A stretch of DNA of 36,199 nucleotides from Hyphomicrobium sp. (GTDB lineage: Bacteria > Pseudomonadota > Alphaproteobacteria > Rhizobiales > Hyphomicrobiaceae): contig JALHQM010000009.1 in NCBI GenBank assembly GCA_022841965.1, positions 1 to 36,199 on the forward strand, read 5' to 3'. A model generated the notes under the pieces. It had not been told where the DNA came from and ran no database searches. It was given only the letters and a program-made list of their open reading frames with translations. Positions 1 to 10,075 of this stretch are shown one piece after another. Each line of letters starts with the position of its first letter. Position 1 is the stretch's first letter. A program made the position numbers and the translations under genes.

Positions 1-1589
<1,589 letters not shown>

Positions 1590-1696
1590 GTTGATCTCTG
1601 GAGCGGTCTCTACGCGTGCATCTTGGTAGCATAAAGAGGAGGCAGAAGGCGATGCGGCGAACATCGCCCCGAACGGCGTCTGGGAGGGGCGGTGCT

Positions 1697-2452
1697 ATGC
1701 TGGTGGTAACCAAGGGACGCTGGATTTTCAACATGCTAGCTGCGCTGGTCGCGGTGGCTGGGGCGGTGTTGGGAGCGAGCGCTGTCTGGGCCGCACCACG
1801 GGACGAGGGCCCGGCACGGCAAACGGTTTCGCCGGAACCTGTGCTGACGCTCGAGGCGCCTGACGGGCATTGTGCTTTCGACGTCCGTAAGGCGAACCCG
1901 CCCGGACATGACACGGGATTTCAGCCGGGACTCAAGTCGGGGACGGAACTGCTCGCGCTTTACGTGCCGTGTGTCGCGCTCGAGGCGGCGCGGGCCGGGA
2001 CGGCGGAATGGCTGCCGGAATGGGTGGCGTTTGAGAAGAACACCGTGACCTATCCCAGTGATGATGAGCGGTCGTTGGGATCGCATGGGGCGGTGGGACA
2101 GCTCTGCCGGGATGCGCAATCGGCGAACTGGGGGCACCCGAAATACGAGGGGGCTGATTTCGCGGAGATGGTGAAGACGGCCAATGCGAAACTGTCGCTT
2201 GATAAGCCGGAAGTCTTTTTGGGTGTCGTCGGCGAGGACGACCATGCTTGTTATCTGGCGGCGTTGCGGATCGTGTATTCGCCGGCTGGCAAGGCGCTAA
2301 GATTTTTGAACGTGCAGGCGTTCATGCAGGCCGGGGATCGCTGGGTGACGCAATCGTTCCGGCGCGAATTGAGCGAGGCGCCGGAAGTAGTGCGGTTGTT
2401 TCTTGAAGCCGCGAAGAGAGAGTCGAAGGCGTTTTCGGACAAGAACCGGTGA
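1697..2452 (+). CDS. Unrecognised exported protein between the two mutase genes
   Basis: Predicted 251 aa. I do not recognise the family. The N-terminus (MLVVTKGRWIFNMLAAL followed by a hydrophobic run to ASAVWA-AP) looks like a Sec signal peptide with cleavage near residue 32. The mature part contains four spread cysteines (CAFDVRKAN, VPCVALE, QLCRDAQS, DHACYLAAL), suggesting two disulphides in the periplasm. The ATG at 1697 was chosen because GGGAGGGG sits just upstream and the signal peptide starts right after it; in-frame ATGs at 1616 and 1652 would add a charged tail before the signal. It is divergent from the large mutase gene and its stop lies 7 bases from the stop of the convergent small-subunit gene. 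An opposite-strand frame of 169 aa over the same DNA is judged a shadow. Function unknown. Confidence 0.75.
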   Translation: MLVVTKGRWIFNMLAALVAVAGAVLGASAVWAAPRDEGPARQTVSPEPVLTLEAPDGHCAFDVRKANPPGHDTGFQPGLKSGTELLALYVPCVALEAARAGTAEWLPEWVAFEKNTVTYPSDDERSLGSHGAVGQLCRDAQSANWGHPKYEGADFAEMVKTANAKLSLDKPEVFLGVVGEDDHACYLAALRIVYSPAGKALRFLNVQAFMQAGDRWVTQSFRRELSEAPEVVRLFLEAAKRESKAFSDKNR

Positions 2453-2459
2453 GGGCGCG

Positions 2460-4361
2460 TTAGCTCAGTTTCTTTTGCAGATCGGCAAGTGTGGCGACGG
2501 CATCTTGCCCTGCGGCGAGGAATTGGTCCACCCCGGCGGCTTTGAGGGCGGGTTCGCGGTCGCCGGGGCGGCCGGCCATGAGGACGAGTTTGGCGCCGGC
2601 TGTTTTGAGAGCCTTTGCGGTGGCTTCGGCGTGCTCGGCGTTGACGGCATCGGACGAGCAGATGCAGGCGGCTTCGAGACCGGACGCTTTGAATTCGGCT
2701 GCTGCCGCTTCGGCGTTCGGGTAGCCGTCGCTCATGTTGGCTGAGATGCCGCCGGCGGCGAGGTAGTTTTTGATCCACGTCGAGCGGACGTTGTGTTCGA
2801 CGACTTGGCCGAGGCTGGCGAGGAAGACGGCGTAGGGTTTGCCGGTCTTGGCGGCGCGGGCGTCGGCGGCGTCGCGGAGTGCTTCGAAGGGCTCGGCGAG
2901 GCGGGCCATTTTTAGCGGTGTGATGGTGACGGCGGCTTGCGGACAAGCGGACGTGTCCTGCGGCCAGGGACTGGGCGCAATGCCGTCGTCGCCGAGGATC
3001 GGGAACGCGGAGACGCCGGTGAGTTCGGCGCGGCCGGTGGCGATGGCTTTGGCCTTCGTTTCGGCACTCTTGGCGATTTCGGATTGCACATATCCGGACT
3101 GGAGGGCTGCCGCCATGCCGCCTTGCTTTTCGATCTCCTGGAAGAGCGACCACGCCTTTTGCGCCAGATCGTCGGTGAGTTTTTCGACATACCAGGAGCC
3201 GCCGGCGGGATCGACGACGCGGCCGAGGTAGCTCTCTTCCTGGCAGACGATCTGAATGTTGCGGGCGACGCGGCGGGCGAAGCTGTCGGTTTGCCCTAGT
3301 GGATAGGTGAAGGGGAGCACGGTGATGCTGTCGGCGCCGCCGAGAGCTGCGCCCGTGCAGGCGATGGTGGTGCGGATGATGTTCGTCCAGGGGTCGCGCT
3401 TGGCCAGCATGCGCCAGGACGTGACAGCGTCGAAGCGCACAGATTTAGTGGCCTCTCCGGCGCCAGAGGCGTCAGCGATGCGCCATACGAGGCGGCGGGC
3501 GGCGCGGAGTTTGGCGATGTCGAGGAACTGATCGGCATCGACGGCGAGCGAGACGGCGATTTTGGGCAGTGCCTCGGCGGGTGCGATGCCGGCATGATCG
3601 GCGGCGCGCAGGTAGGCCACGATGGTCGCCAGCATGGCGGCCAGTTCCTGGGCTTCCGTGGCGCCCGCACAGTGATAGGAATTGCCGTCTGCAAGCAGAG
3701 CGGTGACGCCGGGCGTATCTTTTGTTTTGCCGATGAGCGCGATTGCCTCGGCAAGAGCTGCGTCGAGCGGTCGGGAGAGGCACCCGGTGACGGCCAGAAG
3801 ACCTATCGGATCAGCGTTGAACGCGCCACGGCGGGCGGCGGGTGCGGTGCCGTTGGCGGACCAAAGGGCCATCAATTGCTCGGCGGCAGCCGTGACGTTT
3901 TCACCCGCGAGAAGAGACACGGGGCAGATGTCGAGGAGGACTCCGTCGAGGGCTTTGGCGAGGACGCCGCTGGTCAGCGGCAGGCCCGAGGGCCCGATGT
4001 GCAGCGTGATGGAGGTGGTGCCACCGTTTAGGTCTTCGAGGATGGCGGCGTTGACGGACTTCACGTCCGTGTTCGTATGGAACTGGCGGATGTCCCAGCC
4101 GAGGCCGTTGGGGGCCGCCTGGGTGCCGCGCGTGAAGGGTGCTGCGCCCGGACGCTCGCTGGCGGCGTGCGGCACGGCGTCGGCGCGCGTGTAGATCGGA
4201 TCGATGCGCAGGCCGTCGGCGGTTCTGCCGACCATCTTCTTTTCAAACTCCGCGCCCTTGATCGCTTTGTCGACGAGGGCAAGCCAAGCCTCGCGCGTGG
4301 CTTCAGTGAAGCCGGTGGCGAGCGGCATGACGGGCGCGTCGGATGCGGAGGGTGCGGTCAT
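2460..4361 (-). CDS. mutA: Methylmalonyl-CoA mutase small (beta) subunit
   Basis: 633 aa, close to the usual 620-640 aa for the non-catalytic subunit, which is homologous to the large one but does not bind substrate. Landmarks: DPIYTRADAVP and a region around residues 60-80 matching the mutase N-terminus, LGWDIRQFH, the TIM-barrel segment with WRMLAKRDPWTNIIRTTIACTGAALGGADSITVLPF, RNIQIVCQEESYLGRVVDPAGGSWYVEKLTDDLAQKAW, and a flavodoxin-like C-terminal domain ending in ADLQKKLS. The B12 histidine motif is absent from the C-terminal domain, as is normal for this subunit. The ATG at 4361 has no obvious Shine-Dalgarno. The subunits form a heterodimer, so this gene is expected to be expressed together with mutB, although an opposite-strand gene lies between them here. 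Confidence 0.93.
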   Translation of the reverse strand: MTAPSASDAPVMPLATGFTEATREAWLALVDKAIKGAEFEKKMVGRTADGLRIDPIYTRADAVPHAASERPGAAPFTRGTQAAPNGLGWDIRQFHTNTDVKSVNAAILEDLNGGTTSITLHIGPSGLPLTSGVLAKALDGVLLDICPVSLLAGENVTAAAEQLMALWSANGTAPAARRGAFNADPIGLLAVTGCLSRPLDAALAEAIALIGKTKDTPGVTALLADGNSYHCAGATEAQELAAMLATIVAYLRAADHAGIAPAEALPKIAVSLAVDADQFLDIAKLRAARRLVWRIADASGAGEATKSVRFDAVTSWRMLAKRDPWTNIIRTTIACTGAALGGADSITVLPFTYPLGQTDSFARRVARNIQIVCQEESYLGRVVDPAGGSWYVEKLTDDLAQKAWSLFQEIEKQGGMAAALQSGYVQSEIAKSAETKAKAIATGRAELTGVSAFPILGDDGIAPSPWPQDTSACPQAAVTITPLKMARLAEPFEALRDAADARAAKTGKPYAVFLASLGQVVEHNVRSTWIKNYLAAGGISANMSDGYPNAEAAAAEFKASGLEAACICSSDAVNAEHAEATAKALKTAGAKLVLMAGRPGDREPALKAAGVDQFLAAGQDAVATLADLQKKLS

Positions 4362-4673
4362 CAGCAGGGGTCCATCGGTGGGAGTGGGCGCGCGCTAACA
4401 GCGCGAGCGGTCGCAATGAAATCTCCGTCAGTCTATAGGGGCAAGCACCGGGTTCCGCATTCAAAAAACGGTCACACAGGGTTTGGCGTGACGCCGCACG
4501 GAGGGGGAAACAGTTTCGCACGGCAGGGTATCAGTGAGCCATGCAACCAGGGTTTGCAATGGCAGGGTTTGCGTGCCAAGAGGGTTCGCACTGACGTGGC
4601 CCACCGTTGAGTCGATTGATGGCTGGCGGTCATGCTTCCACGTTAAGCCCTTGGACGACGGAGTGGCGGACCC
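4362..4673. other. Gene-free interval with degenerate CAGGGT repeats
   Basis: This 312-base gap separates the divergent mutA and HerA-like genes, so it must hold both promoters. I see no RNA gene and no convincing sigma-70 pair. Five imperfect copies of a G-rich unit are spread at about 4477 (CAGGGTTTGGCGTG), 4524 (CAGGGTATCAGTG), 4548 (CAGGGTTTGCAATG), 4563 (CAGGGTTTGCGTGC) and 4580 (GAGGGTTCGCACTG). The last three are spaced 15-17 bases apart. They may be binding sites or a decayed tandem repeat. No cobalamin riboswitch was recognised upstream of mutA. Confidence 0.4.
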
Positions 4674-6185
4674 ATGAGCGAGCACGTTCTGCAAGACGGC
4701 AAGATTTTCGTCGGCAAAAGCATCAAGCCGGAATATCTCGATCTGAAACTCGCGAACCGGCATGGACTCATTACGGGGGCGACCGGCACGGGCAAGACCG
4801 TGACGTTGCAGGTCCTGGCGGAAGGATTTTCGGCAGCTGGCGTGCCGGTGTTTGCGGCCGACATCAAGGGCGATCTGTCGGGAATCGCTGCGGTCGGCGA
4901 GCCGAAGGATTTTCTCGTCAAGCGGGCGGGCGAAGTCGGGCTCGGGGACACGTACCAACAAAGGGCTTATCCGTCGATTTTTTGGGATGTGTTTGGCGAA
5001 CAGGGGCATCCGATCCGCGCGACGGTGCAGGATATGGGGCCGCTGTTGCTGTCGCGGCTTCTTGAACTCAATGAGGTTCAGGAAGGCGTATTGAACATCG
5101 CATTCCGGGTGGCGGCCGATGAGAAGATGCCGCTCGTCGATCTTAAAGATCTGCGCTCGCTGATGAATAACATCGCAGAGCGGTCGAAGGAGATCGGTGC
5201 GAAGTACGGCAACGTGGCGGCGACGTCGGTGGGGTCGATCCAGCGTCGGTTCCTTGTTTTGGAAGAGCAGGGCGCCAATCAGTTCTTTGGAGAGCCGGCG
5301 CTCGACATTATGGATTTTATGCGGTTGGCTCCGGACGGCCGAGGGGTGATCAACCTGCTTGCCGCCGACCGCCTGATGGAGAAGCCGCGTCTGTACGCAA
5401 CGTTCCTTTTGTGGATGTTGTCGAAGATGTGGATGACGCTGCCGGAAGTGGGTGATCAGCCCAAGCCGAAACTCGTGTTCTTTTTCGACGAGGCGCATCT
5501 GTTGTTTAGCGATGCTCCCAAGGCGCTGTTGGAGCGCATCGAACAGGTGGCGCGTCTCATTCGATCCAAGGGCGTTGGCGTGTACTTCATCACCCAGAAT
5601 CCGATGGACGTGCCGAATAGCGTTTCGGCGCAGCTCGGCAACCGCGTGCAACATGCGTTGCGCGCGTTCACTCCGCAGGAACAAAAGGCGGTAAAGGCGG
5701 CGGCGACGACGTTCCGCAAGAACCCGGATCTCGACACCGAAAAGGTGATCATGGAGCTGAAGGTCGGCGAGGCGCTGGTTTCGATGCTGGAGAACAAAGG
5801 CGAGCCGTCGATGGTGCAGCGGACGTTCATCCGGCCGCCGGAAGGGCGCTTGGGGCCGGTGTCGAAGGACGAACGCCTGAGCGTGATCGAGTACAGCCCG
5901 GTTTTCGGAAAGTACGAAGAGGCGGTGGATCGCGAGAGTGCGCACGAGATGCTGACCAAGCGTACGGAGGCTGCCGCCCAAGAAGCCAATGCAGGTGAGG
6001 GCGGCAGCTGGGCGGATGTGATCTTCGGCGGAGGAGCTGCGACCGGGAGCAAGACCGGGACGAAGCGTGGGCAGCAGGGGATGGGCGACATGATCGGCAA
6101 GGAATTGCAGCGGTCGATCTCGCGCACGATTGCAACGACGATCAAGAACATCATCGTCGGGTCGATCAAAGGTGGGAAGCGCTGA
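4674..6185 (+). CDS. HerA-like DUF853 ATPase (YjgR family)
   Basis: 503 aa, the same length as E. coli YjgR. It belongs to the HerA/FtsK branch of RecA-fold ATPases. Walker A is GATGTGKT at residues 35-42; Walker B is [12 protein letters not shown] with D272 and E273. Other family segments are [13 protein letters not shown], the ARG-containing region near [45 protein letters not shown], and a C-terminal tail rich in Gly and Lys ([22 protein letters not shown]) ahead of a basic helix. No membrane segment is present, so it is probably cytosolic. GGAG lies about 11 bases before the ATG. The cellular role of this family is not settled; DNA translocation is inferred from fold only. A 694-aa frame on the opposite strand is a codon-bias shadow. 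Confidence 0.92.
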   Translation: MSEHVLQDGKIFVGKSIKPEYLDLKLANRHGLITGATGTGKTVTLQVLAEGFSAAGVPVFAADIKGDLSGIAAVGEPKDFLVKRAGEVGLGDTYQQRAYPSIFWDVFGEQGHPIRATVQDMGPLLLSRLLELNEVQEGVLNIAFRVAADEKMPLVDLKDLRSLMNNIAERSKEIGAKYGNVAATSVGSIQRRFLVLEEQGANQFFGEPALDIMDFMRLAPDGRGVINLLAADRLMEKPRLYATFLLWMLSKMWMTLPEVGDQPKPKLVFFFDEAHLLFSDAPKALLERIEQVARLIRSKGVGVYFITQNPMDVPNSVSAQLGNRVQHALRAFTPQEQKAVKAAATTFRKNPDLDTEKVIMELKVGEALVSMLENKGEPSMVQRTFIRPPEGRLGPVSKDERLSVIEYSPVFGKYEEAVDRESAHEMLTKRTEAAAQEANAGEGGSWADVIFGGGAATGSKTGTKRGQQGMGDMIGKELQRSISRTIATTIKNIIVGSIKGGKR

Positions 6186-6263
6186 GTATTTGATCGCGGT
6201 CAAGGACCGGAACGGACTTTTGCCGCGATGTGATTGCGTTGCTGCTGGCAAAGGGAGTCGTCT

Positions 6264-6593
6264 ATGAGCCGTGGTCTTGTCGTGGCTGCTGGCGTGTTTC
6301 TGGTTGTCGGTTCGGCCGCCCACGCCGACGATGCGGCCGTCATCGCGCAGGGCAAAGCGCTGGTGGAGGACAAGTGCGCGCGCTGCCATGCGATCGGTCT
6401 GGACGACGCAAGCCTGCACGAGAAGGCGCCGCCGTTTCGGGATGTCGTTGAGATCTATCCGAGTGAGAACCTCGCCGAAGCGCTGGCGGAGGGGATCGTG
6501 TCGGGGCACCCGGACATGCCGGTGTTCAAATTCGAGCCGCCGCAAATCGAAGCTTTTCTGGGCTATTTGAACAGCTTGTCCAAAGGCCCTTGA
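6264..6593 (+). CDS. Small periplasmic c-type cytochrome
   Basis: 109 aa. A Sec signal peptide (MSRGLVVAAGVFLVVGSAAHA) is followed by a single-haem cytochrome c domain with the attachment site CARCH and a distal methionine in the segment SGHPDMPVFKFEP, as in class I cytochromes. The short length, and the PxF/MPVF segment before a final helix (QIEAFLGYLNSL), are typical of small soluble electron carriers. The ATG at 6264 is preceded by AAGGGAG at a good distance, so it is preferred over the in-frame ATG at 6234, which would bury the signal peptide. The gene is 78 bases downstream of the HerA-like gene and may be read through from it, but no functional link is known. Its redox partner cannot be told from sequence. 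Confidence 0.88.
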   Translation: MSRGLVVAAGVFLVVGSAAHADDAAVIAQGKALVEDKCARCHAIGLDDASLHEKAPPFRDVVEIYPSENLAEALAEGIVSGHPDMPVFKFEPPQIEAFLGYLNSLSKGP

Positions 6594-6689
6594 ACCTAAA
6601 CGGCGGATGAACGCCGGGTTCAGAAGGAATTCAGGCGCAGGGCGGCATGTTGGGTCTCATAGAAACGTTCGAGACCGGAGACGCCCCCC

Positions 6690-7031
6690 ATGAAACTTCT
6701 GATCGGTGCCATCGCTGCTGCTGCTGTGATGTCGGTGACCATGGCGCCTGCCAAGGCTGCGAGCTTCAGTTGCATGGAATTGGACGGCAAGGCTGCTGCG
6801 GAAGTTCGGATTTGCGAAAGCCGCTGGCTTGGCGCACTCGATGAGCGGATGGATAGCTGGTATCGCCGGGCGCTGGAGCGGGCGCGCTATTTCGATCAGA
6901 CTGTGACGGTGCGCTCCGAGCAGCGCGATTGGCTGACGGCGCGCAACGCATGCGGCACGGGGTTCTTCTGCATCCGCCGCGCGTATTTGAACCGCATTCG
7001 CGAACTCAAAAATTACGTCGAGCACGTGTGA
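6690..7031 (+). CDS. LprI-like (DUF1311-type) small exported protein
   Basis: 113 aa with a clear signal peptide (MKLLIGAIAAAAVMSVTMAPAKA). The mature part carries the pattern typical of the LprI N-terminal / DUF1311 family: an early Cys (FSCMELDGKAAAEVRIC), a helix with LDERMDSWYRRALERA, then EQRDWLTARNACGTGFFCIRRAYLNRIRELK with Cys pairs. The family has been linked to lysozyme inhibition in mycobacteria, but most proteobacterial members are uncharacterised, so function here is only a family-level guess. The ATG follows GGAGACGCCCCC. Four cysteines suggest two disulphides in the periplasm. Convergent with the patatin gene, with a palindromic element between them. Confidence 0.8.
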   Translation: MKLLIGAIAAAAVMSVTMAPAKAASFSCMELDGKAAAEVRICESRWLGALDERMDSWYRRALERARYFDQTVTVRSEQRDWLTARNACGTGFFCIRRAYLNRIRELKNYVEHV

Positions 7032-7096
7032 GCGGGCGGCCCGCGCCGTATTCCGTATTCCGTATCGACAGTGATGGACCACGTCGGCTTGCCGGG

Positions 7097-7114
7097 TCCC
7101 CGCCTTCGCGGGGA
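7097..7114. repeat. Short palindromic repeat (possible bidirectional terminator) between convergent genes
   Basis: Perfect 7-bp stem TCCCCGC / GCGGGGA with loop CTTC, within the context CGGGTCCCCGCCTTCGCGGG followed by GATGAC. This resembles a short dispersed palindrome common in intergenic DNA of alphaproteobacteria (recalled, not searched). It sits between two converging genes, where such elements often lie, and has no T-tract on either strand. Confidence 0.5.
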
Positions 7115-7152
7115 TGACGGTGGGGCGGGAAGTGTGGTGGCCTGCGGTTGGC

Positions 7153-8529
7153 TTATTGGGTTGCGCTGGTCTCGATCTCTGAGACCCGTTCCATAGCTAA
7201 GGGCTGTACGGGCGGCTTGGGTGCTGCGGGCTCTGTGTCCGATGGGGCCGGATCAACGGGGGGTGCCGCCGGTGCGTCCGGTGGGAGCGTCACCGCGGGC
7301 TCGGGCTTGGGCTTGGCAACGCGAGCGGGGCCATCATCGGGCACGTCGATCGGCTTTTTGCGCCATTCCTTGGCTTTGCCGATGCGAATGCCCTCTTCGT
7401 ACAGGGCGCGCTGATATTCGAGATCGAACTTTTCCTTCGAGGCGTGGTTGAAGTCGGCCGGAACGGCGATCGAGTTGAAGTCGGCACCGGCGTCTTTGGC
7501 CATGCGGTAGATGCGGTAGTTGTCGCCCTTGTGCTGATAGAGCATGAGCGCGCCGATGCTTTCGCCGGCAATCTGGAAGGTGTTCGGTTTCACGGCACCG
7601 AACTGGGGCGACATCTTGCCGTTGTGCACCAGATAAAGCCTGCGGTTGGGCGGCTTGGGGTAGAGCACATCGAAGGCTTTGAACGGCAGGTTCACAGGCG
7701 TCACGTAAATTTGGCGCGTCACTCCGCCGTCGACGTGCATCTCGTCGTAGACTTTGCCGTCGACCTTTACCTTGATGTTGACGGGCGGGAAGAGGCCTGG
7801 GATTGCGGCGGAGGCGACAATGACGTCGCGGAACAGTTGCACGGCTTCGGGATTGTCGTAGTGGCGGGCGATGGCGCCCATGTTCCAGACCACGGGCCGT
7901 TTGGCGTCGAGGTTCGTGGTGCCAACGGTGAGCAGGCGGCCGCGCTGGTATTCCTTGGCGACGGCCATGAGGAAGTCGCGGTCGATGTATTTGGCGACGA
8001 GTTTGCGCAGGGGGCCCGTGTCAGTCAGCGCTTGGCCGCCGAGGAGACCGTTGACGATTTGCGGGACGACGAGTTCGTCGGTTTTGTATTCGGTCCAGAT
8101 TTCGCGCAGCTGGGGGTCGTATTGCGGTCCGAGGTAGGCGAAGGGGGCGATGATGGAGCCGGCGGAGACGCCGGTCACGTGTTCAAATTCGGGACGGTCG
8201 CCGCGGGCCGTCCAGCCGGTTAGGACGCCGGCACCGAATGCGCCATCGGAGCCGCCGCCTGAAAGGGCCAACACATCGATCTGCATCCGGCCATTAATTT
8301 GTGGGGCGCTGGCCCCGAGTTTTGGCACGCCATGCAGATTTTCCGCGTACGCTTTCTTCAGATCTTTGGGTGCTTCGTCAGCCCAGAAGCGGGCGCCGGG
8401 GATGTTGGGAACGCTGGCTTTTTCGGCGGCCATGGCGGTTGGGACGGGGGTGCGTTCAATGGCGCTGGCGCAGCCACCCGTTAGAGCGGCCGCGGCCAAA
8501 ATACCTGCAATGGCGAGCGATGCCCGCAC
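7153..8529 (-). CDS. Patatin-like phospholipase, exported (possible lipoprotein)
   Basis: 458 aa serine hydrolase of the patatin family, expected to release fatty acids from phospholipids. The N-terminus MRASLAIAGILAAAALTGGC resembles a lipoprotein signal with Cys20, but T at -3 is not ideal. The catalytic domain starts near residue 84: oxyanion loop GGGSDGAFGAG (91-101), nucleophile elbow GVSAG with Ser122, and the catalytic Asp in HVDGGV near residue 268. FWADEAP and the segment LTVGTTNLDAKRPVVWNMG fit the subgroup of RssA-like patatins found in alphaproteobacteria. The last 60 residues are Pro/Ala-rich (PPDAPAAPPVDPAPS), probably disordered. No Shine-Dalgarno is strong at the chosen ATG (8529). 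Single-gene transcription unit with its own upstream gap. Confidence 0.9.
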   Translation of the reverse strand: MRASLAIAGILAAAALTGGCASAIERTPVPTAMAAEKASVPNIPGARFWADEAPKDLKKAYAENLHGVPKLGASAPQINGRMQIDVLALSGGGSDGAFGAGVLTGWTARGDRPEFEHVTGVSAGSIIAPFAYLGPQYDPQLREIWTEYKTDELVVPQIVNGLLGGQALTDTGPLRKLVAKYIDRDFLMAVAKEYQRGRLLTVGTTNLDAKRPVVWNMGAIARHYDNPEAVQLFRDVIVASAAIPGLFPPVNIKVKVDGKVYDEMHVDGGVTRQIYVTPVNLPFKAFDVLYPKPPNRRLYLVHNGKMSPQFGAVKPNTFQIAGESIGALMLYQHKGDNYRIYRMAKDAGADFNSIAVPADFNHASKEKFDLEYQRALYEEGIRIGKAKEWRKKPIDVPDDGPARVAKPKPEPAVTLPPDAPAAPPVDPAPSDTEPAAPKPPVQPLAMERVSEIETSATQ

Positions 8530-8630
8530 ATATCCCCCCAGTGAAAATCCGTCCCGTCGTTCCTAGCATACGCGTGAATGGTAACAAATTGGATGAAGCG
8601 GGCCGTTGTGCGGCACCGCATGCCCAGTGC

Positions 8631-8664
8631 AAAAAAGCCACCCGCATGCTGCGGATGGCTTTTG
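8631..8664 (-). terminator. Intrinsic terminator of sodB
   Basis: On the minus strand a 14-bp stem AAAAGCCATCCGCA / TGCGGGTGGCTTTT (one G:T pair) with loop GCA runs into TTTTTT. It begins 25 bases after the sodB stop codon. Confidence 0.85.
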
Positions 8665-8688
8665 GGATTACTAACGAGGTCTGAAGGT

Positions 8689-9279
8689 TCAGCCCATCAT
8701 CTCGTCCACATAGTCCCAGTTTACGAGATTATCGAACCAGGCTTCGAGGTATTTCGGACGGGCGTTGCGGTAGTCGATGTAATAGCTGTGTTCCCAGACG
8801 TCGACGCCGAGAATGGGCTGGGCGCCGTGCATCAGCGGGTTCTCGCCGTTGGGCGTCTTGGTGACTTCGAGCTTGCCATCGCGGATGGCGAGCCAGCCCC
8901 AGCCGGAGCCAAATTGCGTGGTGCCGGCGGCTAGGAAGTCGGCGCGGACCTTGTCGAAGCCGCCGATCTCTTCCACCAGTTTCTCTAACCGGCCGGGGAT
9001 TTTTTTGCCGCCACCGTTGGGCTTCATCCACTTCCAAAAGTGGATGTGATTGTAGTGCTGGCCAATATTGTTCACGAGGCCGGCGTTCTTGCCGTTGAAG
9101 GCTGCGACGCAGATCTCTTCGATCGATTTGCCTTCGAGGCCGGAGCCAACGATCAACTTGTTGCCGTTATCGACGTAGGCTTGGTGATGTTTGTCGTGGT
9201 GGAACTGCAACGTTTCGGCGGACATATAGGGCTGGAGGCTATCGTAGGCGTAGGGGAGGTCGGGGAGCTTGAAGGTCAT
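8689..9279 (-). CDS. sodB: Superoxide dismutase, Fe-type (Fe/Mn family)
   Basis: 196 aa, normal length. Converts superoxide to O2 and H2O2. It starts MTFKLPDLPYAYDSLQPYMS and contains the metal ligands: His in LQFHHDKHHQAY, His in NHIHFWKWM, and Asp and His in DVWEHSYYIDY. The residue pattern NNIGQHYNH places a Gln where Fe-type enzymes carry it, and the Fe-like GGGKKIPGRLE segment is also present, so Fe use is favoured, though cambialistic enzymes exist. The ATG at 9279 was chosen because GGAG precedes it by 6 bases and homologues begin there; the frame extends 45 codons further upstream without support. No signal peptide, so cytosolic. Flanked by a candidate promoter and a clear terminator, so it is probably transcribed alone. 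Confidence 0.95.
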   Translation of the reverse strand: MTFKLPDLPYAYDSLQPYMSAETLQFHHDKHHQAYVDNGNKLIVGSGLEGKSIEEICVAAFNGKNAGLVNNIGQHYNHIHFWKWMKPNGGGKKIPGRLEKLVEEIGGFDKVRADFLAAGTTQFGSGWGWLAIRDGKLEVTKTPNGENPLMHGAQPILGVDVWEHSYYIDYRNARPKYLEAWFDNLVNWDYVDEMMG

Positions 9280-9343
9280 GATCGTCTCCGATTTTGGGGC
9301 GGGGCGGTTCTGGGCGGACCCGGACCACGGCGAAAGAGCCGGT

Positions 9344-9372
9344 TTTCTACCTGTGCTGCACAAGCGAAACAA
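9344..9372 (-). promoter_or_regulatory. Candidate sigma-70 promoter of sodB
   Basis: Read on the minus strand: TTGTTT, 17 bases, TAGAAA, about 65 bases upstream of the sodB ATG. Hexamers are partial matches and no regulator site was recognised. Confidence 0.35.
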
Positions 9373-9415
9373 GTGTGCGGACGGTTGGGTTCCCCGTCGG
9401 CGGTGACCGTTCAAC

Positions 9416-10075
9416 TCAGCCAGCGAGTTCGATCAGGTACTCGTTACGCCTCAAGAAGGGCAGCGACCAGGGGGGATTATAGAAGGCGGCCACGGGTGGA
9501 CCGGCCGCGGGCAGCGCTTTGGCCTTGACCCAGGCCTCCAATTTGGCGCGGTGCTCGGCCAGGTTGGCATCGCTCGACCAGCCGGAGAAGCGGATCGTGG
9601 CAAAGCGCTTGGCTGGTTCGGCGACAATGCGGACGGCTGTGTTATTCGGGACAGGCAACGTTTCGGCGGTGTACTGCGCCGGCATGATGAAGCGGACTTT
9701 CCACTCGTTGCCTGATGCCTGCTGAGTGACTGGAACAGTCATGGCGATTTTTTCGCTGGGCTGCTGGGTGACGGGGGCCGTCATTTCAATTTTGGTTTTG
9801 GACGTGTTGTTGCCGAAGATGAAATCCGCCAGAAGACGGAAGCCCTGGTTGATGGCGGTGCTGCGGTCGCCGGCCACGGAAACTTCGGCCGCCAGTAACG
9901 GTTCGTAGCGGCGGATTTCGAAGTCGCCGTCTTTCAACTCGACGGAATAGGCGGGTTCGTCGGAGGCCATGGCGATCACGGTTGGCGCAAGAGCGGCGGC
10001 GATTGAGAGGATGGCAAGAATTGCCACCATTTTCGATCGTGAAACGCGCCGCTGCGGTATTGGGGAGTCCGGCAT
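9416..10075 (-). CDS. SOUL-family haem-binding protein, membrane-anchored or exported
   Basis: 219 aa. After a hydrophobic N-terminal stretch (SKMVAILAILSIAAALAPTVIAMA, a signal peptide or anchor) comes a SOUL/HEBP domain: YSVELKDGDFEIRRYEPLLAAEVSVAGD, the repeated KIEMTAPVTQQ and KIAMTVPVTQQ segments, FIMPAQYTAETLPVPNN, and a C-terminal RNEYLIEL strand. The MTxPVTQ pair and the RRY start are hallmarks of the family. Bacterial SOUL proteins are thought to bind haem or tetrapyrroles, but physiology is unclear. It lies upstream of sodB on the same strand, 136 bases apart, with a candidate sodB promoter between them. The start ATG at 10075 could also be the internal Met16 at 10030. Confidence 0.9.
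   Translation of the reverse strand: MPDSPIPQRRVSRSKMVAILAILSIAAALAPTVIAMASDEPAYSVELKDGDFEIRRYEPLLAAEVSVAGDRSTAINQGFRLLADFIFGNNTSKTKIEMTAPVTQQPSEKIAMTVPVTQQASGNEWKVRFIMPAQYTAETLPVPNNTAVRIVAEPAKRFATIRFSGWSSDANLAEHRAKLEAWVKAKALPAAGPPVAAFYNPPWSLPFLRRNEYLIELAG

Noticed and set aside
4362..4673. Cobalamin riboswitch upstream of the B12-dependent mutase genes
   Set aside because: I looked for the conserved B12-box pattern and the expected multi-stem layout and found neither.
4461..6545. 694-aa minus-strand open frame
   Set aside because: Antisense to the HerA-like gene and cytochrome c; rich in Arg, His and Leu with no recognisable domain. A shadow caused by GC-biased third positions.
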